Shown piece after piece: positions 24,953 through 34,539 of a DNA stretch of 64,000 nt. Where the stretch lies: the NCBI RefSeq assembly GCF_014649715.1, contig NZ_BMTO01000008.1, forward strand, positions 186,001-250,000, given 5' to 3'. Each line of letters opens with the position of its first letter. Position 1 is the stretch's first letter. Under the pieces are notes generated by a model that ran no database searches, had not been told where the DNA came from, and saw only the letters and a program-made list of their open reading frames with translations. Both the position numbers and the translations under genes were made by a program. Source of the stretch: Streptomyces lateritius (GTDB taxonomy: Bacteria > Actinomycetota > Actinomycetes > Streptomycetales > Streptomycetaceae).

Positions 24953-26575
24953 ATGGGACATGTCGAGGCCGCGCATCTGGAGTACTACCTTCCCGACGGG
25001 AGGGTGCTTCTCGCCGATGCCTCCTTCCGGGTGGGGGAGGGCGCGGTGGTCGCCCTCGTCGGGGCCAACGGCGCCGGGAAGACCACACTGCTCCGGATGA
25101 TCGCCGGTGAGCTCCAGCCGCACGGCGGCACGGTCACCGTCAGCGGCGGCCTCGGGGTGATGCCGCAGTTCGTGGGATCGGTGCGGGACGAGCGCACGGT
25201 CCGCGACCTGCTCGTCTCGGTCGCCCAGCCCCGGATCCGCGAGGCCGCGAAGGCGGTCGACGAGGCCGAGCACCTGATCATGACGGTCGACGACGAGGCC
25301 GCGCAGATGAAGTACGCGCAGGCCCTCAGCGACTGGGCCGAGGTCCAGGGGTACGAGGCCGAGACCGTCTGGGACATGTGCACGACGGCCGCCCTCGGCG
25401 TCCCGTACGAGAAGGCGCAGTTCCGCGAGGTCCGCACGCTCAGCGGCGGTGAGCAGAAGCGGCTGGTCCTGGAGTCCCTGCTGCGGGGCACCGACGAGGT
25501 GCTGCTCCTGGACGAGCCGGACAACTATCTCGACGTGCCCGGCAAGCGCTGGCTGGAGGAGCGGCTGCGGGAGACCCGTAAGACCGTGCTCTTCATCTCC
25601 CACGACCGGGAGCTGCTGGCCAGGGCCGCACAGAAGATCGTCGCGGTCGAGCCCGGCCCGGCCGGGTCCGACGTCTGGGTGCACGGTGGCGGCTTCGACA
25701 CCTTCCACGAGGCGCGGCGGGAGCGGTTCGCGCGGTTCGAGGAGCTGAAGCGCCGCTGGGAGGAGAAGCACGCCCAGCTGAAGAAGCTGGTGGTCAACCT
25801 GCGGCAGGCGGCGGCGGTCAGCCATGAAATGGCGTCCCGGTACGCGGCCGCGCAGACACGGCTGAAGAAGTTCGAGGAGGCCGGCCCGCCGCCGGAGCCC
25901 CCGCGCGAGCAGGACATCCGGATGCGGCTGCGCGGCGGCCGGACCGGCGTACGGGCGGTGACCTGCGAGAACCTTGAGCTGACGGGCCTGATGAAGCCGT
26001 TCTCGCTGGAAATCTTCTACGGGGAGCGGATCGGCGTCCTCGGTTCGAACGGCTCGGGCAAGTCGCACTTCCTGCGGCTGCTCGCCGGGGATCCGTCGGT
26101 GGCGCACACGGGGACGTGGAAGCTGGGCGCGCGGGTCGTGCCGGGCCACTTCGCCCAGACCCACGCCCACCCCGAGCTCCAGGGACGGACCCTCGTCGAC
26201 ATCCTGTGGACGGAGCACGCGAAGGACCGGGGCGGGGCGATGTCGGTGCTGCGCCGGTACGAGCTGGAGGGGCAGGGTGACCAGCCTTTCGAGAAGCTCT
26301 CGGGCGGACAGCAGGCCCGCTTCCAGATCCTGCTCCTGGAGCTGTCCGGCACGACGGCGCTCCTCCTCGACGAGCCGACGGACAACCTGGACCTGGAGTC
26401 GGCGGAGGCCCTGCAGGACGGCCTGGAGTCGTACGAGGGCACGGTGCTCGCGGTGACGCACGACCGGTGGTTCGCGAAGACCTTCGACCGCTTCCTGGTC
26501 TTCGGCTCGGACGGGGTCGTGCGGGAGACGACGGAGCCGGTCTGGGACGAGCGACGGGTGGACCGGGTGCGGTAG
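24953..26575 (+). CDS. ABC-F family ATPase
   Basis: A 540-residue protein with two ABC domains and no membrane segments. Walker A GANGAGKT (37-44) and GSNGSGKS, signatures LSGGEQKR and LSGGQQAR, Walker B VLLLDEPDNYLD and ALLLDEPTDNLD. A charged helical linker (about 250-300, RRERFARFEELKRRWEEKH) joins them, as in ABC-F translation factors and ribosome-protecting resistance proteins. The role is probably a ribosome-associated rescue factor; drug resistance cannot be judged from sequence. Its ATG lies 56 bases from the divergent gene at 24896, with no clear ribosome site; an ATG at 24944 is possible. Confidence 0.85.
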   Translation: MGHVEAAHLEYYLPDGRVLLADASFRVGEGAVVALVGANGAGKTTLLRMIAGELQPHGGTVTVSGGLGVMPQFVGSVRDERTVRDLLVSVAQPRIREAAKAVDEAEHLIMTVDDEAAQMKYAQALSDWAEVQGYEAETVWDMCTTAALGVPYEKAQFREVRTLSGGEQKRLVLESLLRGTDEVLLLDEPDNYLDVPGKRWLEERLRETRKTVLFISHDRELLARAAQKIVAVEPGPAGSDVWVHGGGFDTFHEARRERFARFEELKRRWEEKHAQLKKLVVNLRQAAAVSHEMASRYAAAQTRLKKFEEAGPPPEPPREQDIRMRLRGGRTGVRAVTCENLELTGLMKPFSLEIFYGERIGVLGSNGSGKSHFLRLLAGDPSVAHTGTWKLGARVVPGHFAQTHAHPELQGRTLVDILWTEHAKDRGGAMSVLRRYELEGQGDQPFEKLSGGQQARFQILLLELSGTTALLLDEPTDNLDLESAEALQDGLESYEGTVLAVTHDRWFAKTFDRFLVFGSDGVVRETTEPVWDERRVDRVR

Positions 26576-26608
26576 CAGGCCCTCTGCCGCCGGTCCGCCC
26601 CAGGCGTT

Positions 26609-26638
26609 TTGACCCGCCCGGGGCACGCCGGGTATTCT
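26609..26638 (+). promoter_or_regulatory. rplM-rpsI promoter
   Basis: TTGACC (26609-26614), 18 bases, TATTCT (26633-26638): a good housekeeping-sigma promoter in the 242-base gap before rplM, placing the start of transcription about 170 bases upstream of the gene. Confidence 0.65.
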
Positions 26639-26817
26639 TCGGGTTTGTTATGCGTATTGGCTTGGTCGTTCTCACGCGAGGGGCCCTTACGCCGGTCTTC
26701 CGGGTCGATGACCAGCGGCAGGTACACGGGTTGCGTCCCCGCAGTACGGCCAAGGCTGTCGTGTCGTCCTGGTGACCAGTTCAGGACCCACTCACTGAAG
26801 AAGCGAAGGCTACGACC

Positions 26818-27261
26818 GTGCGTACGTACAGCCCCAAGCCCGGCGATGTCACGCGCCAGTGGCACATCATCGACGCGCAGGACGTTGTCCTGGGCCGTCT
26901 GGCGACTACGGCTGCGAACCTCCTGCGAGGCAAGCACAAGCCGATCTACGCCCCCCACATGGACATGGGCGACTTTGTCATCATCATCAACGCTGACAAG
27001 GTGCACCTGTCCGGCAACAAGAAGACCCAGAAGCTGGCGTACCGCCACTCCGGTTTCCCGGGTGGTCTGCGCTCCGTCCGTTACGACGAGCTCCTGGAGA
27101 AGAACCCCGAGAAGGCCGTCGAGAAGGCCATCAAGGGCATGATCCCCAAGAACTCCCTGGGCCGTCAGATGCTCTCGAAGCTGAAGGTCTACGCGGGTGA
27201 GAACCACCCGCACGCTGCCCAGCAGCCGGTCCCGTTCGAGATCACCCAGGTCGCGCAGTAG
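26818..27261 (+). CDS. rplM: 50S ribosomal protein uL13
   Basis: A 147-residue L13 (RTYSPKPGDVTRQWHIIDA; MIPKNSLGRQMLSKLKVYAG), an early 50S assembly protein. It starts with GTG, GAAGG about ten bases upstream. rplM-rpsI form the usual two-gene operon, and a leader of about 170 bases follows the likely promoter. Confidence 0.98.
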   Translation: MRTYSPKPGDVTRQWHIIDAQDVVLGRLATTAANLLRGKHKPIYAPHMDMGDFVIIINADKVHLSGNKKTQKLAYRHSGFPGGLRSVRYDELLEKNPEKAVEKAIKGMIPKNSLGRQMLSKLKVYAGENHPHAAQQPVPFEITQVAQ

Positions 27262-27305
27262 TTCCGGCCACACCCCCTAAGAACGAAAGAAATCTGAGGA
27301 GAATC

Positions 27306-27833
27306 GTGGCCGAGACCACTGTTGAGACCCCCGTCGAGGGCGTTGAGGGCGAGGAGACCTACGCGGAGGTCACCACCTTCGAGTCCGAGGTCCCCGTCGA
27401 GGGCGAGTACACCACCGAGTCCCTGGCTTCCCGCTTCGGCGACCCGCAGCCGGCCGCCGGCCTGGGCCGTCGCAAGAACGCCATCGCCCGCGTCCGGATC
27501 GTTCCGGGCACCGGCAAGTGGAAGATCAACGGGCGCACCCTCGAGGACTACTTCCCGAACAAGGTGCACCAGCAGGAAGTCAACGAGCCCTTCAAGGTGC
27601 TCGAGCTCGACAACCGCTACGACGTCATCGCCCGCATCTCGGGTGGCGGCGTCTCCGGCCAGGCCGGCGCCCTGCGCCTCGGTGTGGCCCGTGCGCTGAA
27701 CGAGGCGGATGTCGAGAACAACCGCCCGGCGCTGAAGAAGGCCGGCTTCCTCTCCCGCGACGACCGTGCGGTCGAGCGCAAGAAGGCCGGTCTCAAGAAG
27801 GCCCGTAAGGCCCCGCAGTACAGCAAGCGTTAA
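27306..27833 (+). CDS. rpsI: 30S ribosomal protein uS9
   Basis: A 175-residue S9. The first 45 residues are an acidic, Thr/Val/Glu-rich extension absent from E. coli S9; the core then runs from LGRRKNAIARVRI to KARKAPQYSKR, whose C-terminal Arg touches P-site tRNA. It starts with GTG after AGGAG. Confidence 0.97.
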   Translation: MAETTVETPVEGVEGEETYAEVTTFESEVPVEGEYTTESLASRFGDPQPAAGLGRRKNAIARVRIVPGTGKWKINGRTLEDYFPNKVHQQEVNEPFKVLELDNRYDVIARISGGGVSGQAGALRLGVARALNEADVENNRPALKKAGFLSRDDRAVERKKAGLKKARKAPQYSKR

Positions 27834-27855
27834 TCGCCTGCTCGACCTGCTTTGC

Positions 27856-27898
27856 ACGTACGCCCCGGCGGCACTGCCCGTGCTGCCGGGGCGTACGT
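27856..27898 (+). terminator. Intrinsic terminator after rpsI
   Basis: A 14-bp stem ACGTACGCCCCGGC with its complement, extended by a G-T pair and GCAC/GTGC inside, about 19 pairs, followed at once by CTTTTCCT. It is the most canonical terminator in the window and ends the rplM-rpsI operon. Confidence 0.9.
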
Positions 27899-27997
27899 CT
27901 TTTCCTCCCCCTGGGTGCCTTCTGGGCGGCTTGCGCATAAGAACGGGCATCACTTGCTCAGGGGATCGCACTTTCGGAGCAGTTTCGGAGGACAGCT

Positions 27998-29356
27998 GTG
28001 GGACGACTCTTCGGCACGGACGGTGTGCGCGGTGTGGCCAACGCGGATCTGACGGCGGAGCTCGCGCTCGGCCTGTCGGTCGCGGCGGCGCACGTGCTCG
28101 CCGAGGCGGGGACCTTCGAGGGCCATCGGCCGACCGCGGTGGTCGGGCGCGACCCGCGTGCGTCGGGAGAGTTCCTGGAGGCCGCCGTCGTGGCGGGCCT
28201 CGCGAGCGCGGGTGTCGACGTCCTGCGCGTCGGTGTGCTGCCCACCCCCGCCGTGGCCTATCTCACCGGGGCGCTCGGCGCCGACCTCGGCGTGATGCTC
28301 TCCGCCAGTCACAACGCGATGCCCGACAACGGCATCAAGTTCTTCGCCCGCGGCGGCCACAAGCTCGCCGACGAGCTGGAGGACCGGATCGAGTCCCTCT
28401 ACGAGGAGCACCGCACCGGCGCCCCCTGGGAGCGGCCGACCGGCTCAGGCGTCGGCCGGGTCCGCGACTACGACGAGGGCTTCGACAAGTACGTCGCCCA
28501 CCTCATCGCCGTCCTGCCGAACCGGCTCGACGGGCTCAAGGTCGTCCTGGACGAGGCCCACGGCGCCGCCGCGCGCGTGTCGCCCGAGGCGTTCTCGCGG
28601 GCCGGCGCCGAGGTCGTCACCATCGGTGCCGACCCCGACGGCCTGAACATCAACGACGGCTGCGGCTCCACCCACCTGGACCTGCTGAAGGCCGCCGTCG
28701 TCGAGCACGGCGCGGACCTCGGCATCGCCCACGACGGCGACGCGGACCGCTGCCTCGCCGTCGACGCGGCGGGCAACGAGATCGACGGCGACCAGATCCT
28801 CGCCGTGCTCGCGCTCGCGATGCGCGAGGCCGGGACGCTGCGCGGCGACACCGTTGTCGCGACCGTGATGTCCAACCTCGGCTTCAAGCTCGCCATGGAG
28901 CGCGAGGGGCTGCGGCTGGTGCAGACGGCGGTCGGCGACCGCTACGTCCTGGAGTCCATGAAGGAGCACGGGTACGCGCTGGGCGGCGAGCAGTCCGGGC
29001 ACGTGATCGTGCTCGACCACGCCACCACCGGCGACGGCACCCTGACCGGCCTGATGCTGGCCGCCCGGCTCACGGCGACGGGCAAGTCCCTCGCCGAGCT
29101 GGCCGGTGTGATGGAGCGCCTGCCCCAGGTGCTCGTCAACGTGCGGGACGTCGACAAGACGCGCGTGACGACCTCGGGAGAGCTGGCCGCGGCGGTCACC
29201 GAGGCCGAGCGCGAGCTGGGCACCACCGGCCGCGTGCTGCTGCGTTCCTCCGGGACGGAGCCGCTGGTACGCGTGATGGTGGAGGCGGCCGACATCGAGC
29301 AGGCGCGGTCGGTGGCGGGCCGGCTCGCCGACGTGGTGAAGTCCACGCTGGGCTAG
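27998..29356 (+). CDS. glmM: Phosphoglucosamine mutase
   Basis: A 452-residue enzyme converting glucosamine-6-P to glucosamine-1-P on the way to UDP-GlcNAc and peptidoglycan. The phospho-acceptor Ser104 lies in SASHNAMPDNG, the Mg loop is DGDADR, and the phosphate-binding RSSGTEPLVRVM is near the end. GTG start at 27998 following GGAGGACA. glmS, the preceding step, lies in the same window. Confidence 0.97.
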   Translation: MGRLFGTDGVRGVANADLTAELALGLSVAAAHVLAEAGTFEGHRPTAVVGRDPRASGEFLEAAVVAGLASAGVDVLRVGVLPTPAVAYLTGALGADLGVMLSASHNAMPDNGIKFFARGGHKLADELEDRIESLYEEHRTGAPWERPTGSGVGRVRDYDEGFDKYVAHLIAVLPNRLDGLKVVLDEAHGAAARVSPEAFSRAGAEVVTIGADPDGLNINDGCGSTHLDLLKAAVVEHGADLGIAHDGDADRCLAVDAAGNEIDGDQILAVLALAMREAGTLRGDTVVATVMSNLGFKLAMEREGLRLVQTAVGDRYVLESMKEHGYALGGEQSGHVIVLDHATTGDGTLTGLMLAARLTATGKSLAELAGVMERLPQVLVNVRDVDKTRVTTSGELAAAVTEAERELGTTGRVLLRSSGTEPLVRVMVEAADIEQARSVAGRLADVVKSTLG

Positions 29357-29458
29357 CGGCGTCCTGTGGATCAGGCCGGATCGGCGAGCGTGCGTGCCAG
29401 GCGTCGCGAGCCCGGCAGGATCCACACGACACCCTCCGGCTTCCAGAGCTGATCATGA

Positions 29459-29499
29459 GAAGGCCCCGCCGCCCGGGCAACCGGGACGGCGGGGCCTTC
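29459..29499. terminator. Bidirectional terminator between glmM and the DUF389 gene
   Basis: A perfect 13-bp stem (GAAGGCCCCGCCG) with CCC/GGG inside and a short loop, in the 163-base gap between two convergent genes. Confidence 0.8.
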
Positions 29500-29519
29500 G
29501 CGTGCCGGCGGTGTGCTTT

Positions 29520-30467
29520 TCAGCGCTTACCGGCACGGCTCCAGTGCCCGCGCTGGGTCCGCCACAGCAGCTTCTGTCCGTACAGCGTCAGCACGCCCGC
29601 CAGCATGATGCCGAACAGGTTCAGCAGCAGCTGTTCCGCAGACCCCCACATCTGGCCGAACTCCCCGTAACTGAGGGCCACGGCGGCGTTCGCGGCGGCC
29701 GGGACCGTCGTGACCGAGATCGCGACGCCCACCAGGGCCCCGGACTTCGACGAGGTCAGCGAGAGCACGCCGGCCACCCCGGCGAGCACCGCGACGACGA
29801 AGGAGAACGGGTCGGGCTGCCAGATGAAGCTCGTGTTGGGCCGGGGATCGTCGAGCTGATCCATGCTGAACAGGTCCAGCGCGTCCATCCCCAGACTGAA
29901 CAGGGTGGTCGCCGCGATCGCCGCCGCGAAACCGACCAGCAGCGCGATCAGGGAGCGTGCGGCCAGTCGCGGAGCCCGTCGCACCACACCCGTACAGACA
30001 CCGGCGAGCGGGCCGAACTCCGGGCCGACCGCCATCGCGCCCACGATCAGGATCGCGTTGTCCAGGACGACACCGCAGGCCGCGATCATCGTGGCCAGGA
30101 TCATGAACGCGCAGTAGGTGACCGAGAGGGTCGACTCCTCGTGTGTCGCCTCGGACAGCTGCTCCCAGAGCACCGCGTCCGCGGCCTCTCCCGGAGCCTC
30201 CTTCTCGACCTCGTCCGCGCGCTTCGACAGCGAGAGGTCGATGTTCTCGAGCGCGATCGAGCCTTCCTGATCGATCTTCAGCTCGCGCAGACCGTGCAGG
30301 AGTTCGTCGCCGGCCTCGCGTGCGACATCGCAGAGCACGAGGTCGCCGGAGGGGGCGTGGGCGGCCCCGGGCAGGACGACCAGATGGGTGGTGCCGACGG
30401 TCTTCTCGATGAGCTGGACCGCCGCCTCCGTGTGCTCGGCAGGGACGATCATCCGCAGATGCAGCAT
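29520..30467 (-). CDS. DUF389 membrane protein
   Basis: A 315-residue protein: soluble N-terminal domain (1-110) followed by six or so membrane helices with the DUF389 pattern (LDNAILIVGAMAVGPEFGPLAG; SGALVGVAISVTTVPAAANAAVALS). The family's transport substrate is not known. It lies 36 bases downstream of coaA; three tandem 17-base repeats fill that gap and its GAGG ribosome site lies at their end. Confidence 0.85.
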   Translation of the reverse strand: MLHLRMIVPAEHTEAAVQLIEKTVGTTHLVVLPGAAHAPSGDLVLCDVAREAGDELLHGLRELKIDQEGSIALENIDLSLSKRADEVEKEAPGEAADAVLWEQLSEATHEESTLSVTYCAFMILATMIAACGVVLDNAILIVGAMAVGPEFGPLAGVCTGVVRRAPRLAARSLIALLVGFAAAIAATTLFSLGMDALDLFSMDQLDDPRPNTSFIWQPDPFSFVVAVLAGVAGVLSLTSSKSGALVGVAISVTTVPAAANAAVALSYGEFGQMWGSAEQLLLNLFGIMLAGVLTLYGQKLLWRTQRGHWSRAGKR

Positions 30468-30469
30468 CC

Positions 30470-30520
30470 TCAGAGCTTACGGAGGCTCAGGGGTTTCGGA
30501 AGCTCAGAGTTTTCGGAGAC
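30470..30520. repeat. Three tandem 17-base repeats at the coaA 3' end
   Basis: Units at 30504-30520, 30487-30503 and 30470-30486. Read on the minus strand they are GTCTCCGAAAACTCTGA, GCTTCCGAAACCCCTGA and GCCTCCGTAAGCTCTGA. The first contains the last codons and stop of coaA; the others are diverged copies, each again ending in TGA, and the last runs into the DUF389 ribosome site. Confidence 0.8.
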
Positions 30521-31523
30521 TCAGGCGCTGCACCTTGTGATCGGGGCCCTTGCGGACGACGAGCGTCGCACGGCCACGTGTGGGAGCCACGTTCTCCAGG
30601 AGGTTCACCTTGTTGATCGTCCGCCACATCGTGCGGGCGTAGTCCAGCGCCTCGTCCTCGGAGACCTGGGTGTAGCGCTGGAAGTACGAGAAGGGGTTCT
30701 GGAAGGCCGTCTCGCGCAGCTTGCGGAAACGGTTCAGATACCAGCGCTCGATGTCCTCGGGCCGGGCGTCGACGTACACGGAGAAGTCGAAGTAGTCGGC
30801 GAGGCCGACGCGGGTACGGCCGTCCTTGCCGGGCAGGGCCGGCTGAAGGACGTTGAGCCCCTCGACGATCAGGATGTCGGGACGGCGCACGACGAGCCGC
30901 TCGCCGGGCACGATGTCGTAGATCAGGTGGGAGTAGACGGGGGCGCTGACCTCGTCCTTGCCCGCCTTGATGTCGGCGACGAACCGGGTCAGCGCCCGGC
31001 GGTCGTACGACTCGGGGAAGCCCTTGCGGGACATCAGCCCGCGCGCCTTGAGCTCCTCCATGGGGTAGAGGAAGCCGTCGGTGGTGACCAGTTCCACGCG
31101 GGGATGCTCGGGCCAGCGGGCGAGGAGCGCCTGGAGGAGACGGGCGACGGTGGACTTGCCGACCGCGACAGAACCGGCGACCCCTATGACGAAGGGAGTG
31201 CCGCGCTGCTCGCCCCGCTCGCCGAGGAAGGTGTTCAGCGCGCCGCGCAGACCGCTGGTGGCCTGGACGTAGAGATTGAGCAGGCGGGAGAGCGGGAGGT
31301 AGATGTCGCGGACCTCGTCGAGGTCGATGACGTCGCCGAGGCCACGTAGCCGCTCGACCTCGTCGGCGGAGAGCGGCAGCGGCGTCTTGTCGCGCAGCGC
31401 GCTCCACTCGGCGCGGGTGAGGTCCACGTACGGCGTGGCCTCGGGCCGGCGCTGGCCGTTGCCGTTCCCCTTGGCGTTGCCGTTGCCGTTGCCAGGGGTG
31501 CTTCGTGGCGGCGAAGTGATCAC
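30504..31523 (-). CDS. coaA: Pantothenate kinase, type I
   Basis: A 339-residue kinase for the first step of coenzyme A synthesis. P-loop GVAGSVAVGKST, then TTDGFLYP, SYDRRALTRF and EGLNVLQP, all typical of type I PanK. The first 30 residues are a Gly/Asn-rich (GNGNGNAKGNGNG) tail. GTG at 31523 is chosen: an ATG eight bases upstream is out of frame, and further upstream the frame is only open by chance. Downstream is DUF389. Confidence 0.93.
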   Translation of the reverse strand: MITSPPRSTPGNGNGNAKGNGNGQRRPEATPYVDLTRAEWSALRDKTPLPLSADEVERLRGLGDVIDLDEVRDIYLPLSRLLNLYVQATSGLRGALNTFLGERGEQRGTPFVIGVAGSVAVGKSTVARLLQALLARWPEHPRVELVTTDGFLYPMEELKARGLMSRKGFPESYDRRALTRFVADIKAGKDEVSAPVYSHLIYDIVPGERLVVRRPDILIVEGLNVLQPALPGKDGRTRVGLADYFDFSVYVDARPEDIERWYLNRFRKLRETAFQNPFSYFQRYTQVSEDEALDYARTMWRTINKVNLLENVAPTRGRATLVVRKGPDHKVQRLSLRKL

Positions 31524-31882
31524 ACGGCCATTGTCGGGGGTCGGGGGCGGTTGTGGGGGGTGGGGTCGGTCACGCGGGGGGCTTGGGCTGACCGGGGCCC
31601 GTGGGCTTCCGGTGATGGCCGCCCTCCGGTAGTCCTCACGCGCCCGGAGGCGGCGGGTCAAGGGCGGAGCGCAGTCACCCGCCGTCCTGTGCCGCAGGCG
31701 GAGCACGGCCGGGCCGCGGGAGTGCTGGTACGCAAAGGCGCCCGACGTCCTCGTCGCCCCCCTTGCCAGGGCTCTCCGCGTGTTCGTGGAAACCGCAGGG
31801 GCAGGGCACCCCAGTGATCCAGGGGGCCGGTCTCGTGCATAGGGTTCGCACAGATTCGTCTGCCCCGACAGAGAGTTGAGTC
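31524..31882. other. Intergenic region, no gene seen
   Basis: These 359 bases separate the divergent coaA and lipoprotein genes. Several open frames cross it, but none has a ribosome site or a recognisable protein. Promoters for both genes are expected here; I found no convincing hexamer pair. A G-rich run lies at 31540-31580. Confidence 0.5.
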
Positions 31883-32644
31883 ATGAGAGCCACCGCCCTT
31901 CGCCGTACCGCCGTCGCCACCACCACCGTCTCCCTGGCGCTGCTCGTCACCGCCTGCGGTGGTGGGAAGGAGGACAGCGGTGACAAGGGGAAGGACGCCC
32001 CCAAGGCCTCCGCCTCCGCTTCCGCCGCGCCCGACGCCAAGGCGCTGTCGGCCGCCGAGCTGGAGAAGCTCATCGTCGAGCAGGCCGACGTTCCCGGGTA
32101 CCAGGTGCAGAAGGCCAAGCCGACGGACGTCGTCCCGTCGAGTGCCGTCACCACGGACAAGCCCGCGTGCAAGCCGCTCGCCGACGCCCTGTCGTTCATC
32201 GCGACCGGCAACCCCGGAGCCAGCGTCCAGCGCAAGGCGATCGCCGAGCCGAAGAAGGACACGGCGTCGTCGCCGGAGGACATCGTGGGCGCGCTGGGCG
32301 CGCCGGTGACGGCCGTGACGCTCGGCTCGTACGACGGGAACGGCGCGCAGGACGCGTTCGCCTCGCTGAAGACGGCCGGTACGGAGTGTGCGGGTGGCTT
32401 TACGCTGAACGGGGGCGGCGAGAAGACGAAGATCAGCAAGGTCGCTCCGGAGGCCGTGACCGCCGGGGAGGAGGCCGTCGCCTTCACCGTCACCACCGAT
32501 ATGGACGGCGAGCCGTTCATCAGCAAGGTCGTCGCCTTCCGCAAGGGCAACACGCTCGCGTCCTTCTCCGTCATCAGCCTCGCCGGGAAGGTCAAGGAGT
32601 TCCCGAAGGCCGTCGTCGACGCGCAGGTCGCCAAGCTGGCCTGA
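31883..32644 (+). CDS. Putative lipoprotein
   Basis: A 253-residue secreted lipoprotein: basic N-terminus, hydrophobic stretch and lipobox LLVTACGG (Cys25), then a Lys/Ala/Ser-rich linker. The rest has no transmembrane helix. One outer Cys pair (PACKPLADAL; GTECAGGF) may be a disulphide. The family is not recognised. It lies 40 bases before glmS on the same strand. Confidence 0.75.
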   Translation: MRATALRRTAVATTTVSLALLVTACGGGKEDSGDKGKDAPKASASASAAPDAKALSAAELEKLIVEQADVPGYQVQKAKPTDVVPSSAVTTDKPACKPLADALSFIATGNPGASVQRKAIAEPKKDTASSPEDIVGALGAPVTAVTLGSYDGNGAQDAFASLKTAGTECAGGFTLNGGGEKTKISKVAPEAVTAGEEAVAFTVTTDMDGEPFISKVVAFRKGNTLASFSVISLAGKVKEFPKAVVDAQVAKLA

Positions 32645-32684
32645 GTCCGGTCCAGCGGCGGTCTTCGGCCTTAGGCTGCCGACC

Positions 32685-34532
32685 ATGTGCGGAATCGTGG
32701 GTTACGTCGGCGGGCAGTCGGCGCTTGATGTGGTGATCGCGGGCCTCAAGCGGCTCGAGTACCGGGGCTACGACTCGGCCGGTGTCGCGGTGCTCTCCGA
32801 CGGAGGACTGGCCGCCGCGAAGAAGGCGGGCAAGCTCGTCAATCTGGAGAAGGAGCTGGTGGACCGGCCGCTGCCGAGCGGCGCCACCGGCATCGGGCAC
32901 ACCCGCTGGGCCACGCACGGCGGGCCGACCGACGCCAACGCGCACCCGCATCTGGACAACGCGGGGCGCGTGGCCGTCGTCCACAACGGGATCATCGAGA
33001 ACTTCGCCGCCCTGCGCGCCGAGCTGGAGGAGCGGGGCCACGACCTGGCGTCCGAGACGGACACCGAGGTCGTCGCCCATCTGCTCGCCGAGGAGTTCTC
33101 CTCCTGCGGCGACCTGGCGGAGGCGATGCGGCTGGTGTGCCGCCGCCTCGACGGGGCGTTCACGCTGGTCGCGGTGCACGCCGACGAGCCCGACGTGGTC
33201 GTCGGCGCGCGCCGCAACTCCCCGCTGGTGGTCGGCGTCGGCGAGGGGGAGTTCTTCCTCGCCTCCGACGTGGCCGCGTTCATCGCCCACACCCGCGCGG
33301 CCATCGAACTGGGCCAGGACCAGGTGGTGAAGTTGTCCCGCGAGGGCGTCGAGGTCACCGACTTCGTCGGCGCCCCCGCCGACGTACGGGCGTACCACGT
33401 CGACTGGGACGCCTCGGCCGCCGAGAAGGGCGGCTACGACTACTTCATGCTCAAAGAGATCGCCGAGCAGCCCAAGGCCGTCGCCGACACCCTCCTCGGG
33501 CGGATCGACGCCGAGGGCCGCCTCAGGCTCGACGAGGTGCGCATCCCCGACGCGGTGCTGCGCGAGGCCGACAAGGTCGTCATCATCGCCTGCGGCACCG
33601 CCTTCCACTCCGGTCTGATCGCGAAGTACGCCATCGAGCACTGGACCCGGATCCCCTGCGAGGTGGAACTCGCCAGCGAGTTCCGCTACCGCGACCCCAT
33701 CCTCGGCCAGCGCACCCTCGTCATCGCCATCTCCCAGTCCGGCGAGACGATGGACACCCTGATGGCCCTGCGGCACGCGCGCGAGCAGGGCGCGAAGGTG
33801 CTCGCCATCTGCAACACGAACGGCTCCACGATCCCGAGGGAATCGGACGCCGTGCTCTACACGCATGCCGGTCCCGAGGTCGCCGTCGCGTCGACGAAGG
33901 CGTTCCTGACGCAATTGGTGGCCTGTTATCTGGTGGCGCTGTACCTGGGGCAGGTGCGCGGTACGAAGTGGGGCGACGAGATCCACGCCGTGATCCGCGA
34001 ACTCGCCCGGAGCGCCGACGACGTCGAGCGCGTGCTGGAGACGATGGAGCCGGTGCGCGCACTGGCCCGCTCGCTCGCCCACAAGAACACGGTCCTCTTC
34101 CTCGGCCGGCACGTCGGCTACCCGGTGGCCCTCGAAGGGGCGTTGAAGCTGAAGGAACTGGCGTACATGCACGCCGAGGGCTTCGCCGCGGGCGAGCTCA
34201 AGCACGGGCCGATCGCGCTCATCGAGGAGGACCTGCCGGTCGTCGTCGTGGTGCCGTCCCCGAAGGGGCGGTCGGTCCTCCACGACAAGATCGTCTCCAA
34301 CATCCAGGAGATCCGGGCGCGCGGGGCGCGGACGATCGTCATCGCCGAGGAGGGGGACGAGACCGTCGTCCCGTACGCCGACCATCTCATCCGTATCCCG
34401 GCAACGCCTACGCTGCTCCAGCCGCTGGTCTCCACCGTGCCGCTCCAGGTGTTCGCCTGCGAACTGGCGACGGCGCGCGGCAACGAGGTGGACCAGCCGC
34501 GCAACCTGGCGAAATCCGTGACCGTGGAGTGA
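32685..34532 (+). CDS. glmS: Glutamine-fructose-6-phosphate aminotransferase
   Basis: A 615-residue GlmS (Fru-6-P + Gln to GlcN-6-P). The N-terminal glutaminase begins with the nucleophile Cys2 (MCGIVGYVG); two SIS sugar-isomerase domains follow (IACGTAFHSGLIAKY, SQSGETMDTLMAL), and the end LPRNLAKSVTVE-like sequence is present as QPRNLAKSVTVE. It first commits sugar to UDP-GlcNAc. It stands next to acpS (7-base gap); glmM is 3.3 kb upstream. Confidence 0.98.
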   Translation: MCGIVGYVGGQSALDVVIAGLKRLEYRGYDSAGVAVLSDGGLAAAKKAGKLVNLEKELVDRPLPSGATGIGHTRWATHGGPTDANAHPHLDNAGRVAVVHNGIIENFAALRAELEERGHDLASETDTEVVAHLLAEEFSSCGDLAEAMRLVCRRLDGAFTLVAVHADEPDVVVGARRNSPLVVGVGEGEFFLASDVAAFIAHTRAAIELGQDQVVKLSREGVEVTDFVGAPADVRAYHVDWDASAAEKGGYDYFMLKEIAEQPKAVADTLLGRIDAEGRLRLDEVRIPDAVLREADKVVIIACGTAFHSGLIAKYAIEHWTRIPCEVELASEFRYRDPILGQRTLVIAISQSGETMDTLMALRHAREQGAKVLAICNTNGSTIPRESDAVLYTHAGPEVAVASTKAFLTQLVACYLVALYLGQVRGTKWGDEIHAVIRELARSADDVERVLETMEPVRALARSLAHKNTVLFLGRHVGYPVALEGALKLKELAYMHAEGFAAGELKHGPIALIEEDLPVVVVVPSPKGRSVLHDKIVSNIQEIRARGARTIVIAEEGDETVVPYADHLIRIPATPTLLQPLVSTVPLQVFACELATARGNEVDQPRNLAKSVTVE

Positions 34533-34539
34533 TGAGCGA

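Noticed and set aside
27766..29670. A 634-codon plus-strand open frame across glmM
   Set aside because: Out-of-frame reading of glmM; Arg-rich without any domain.
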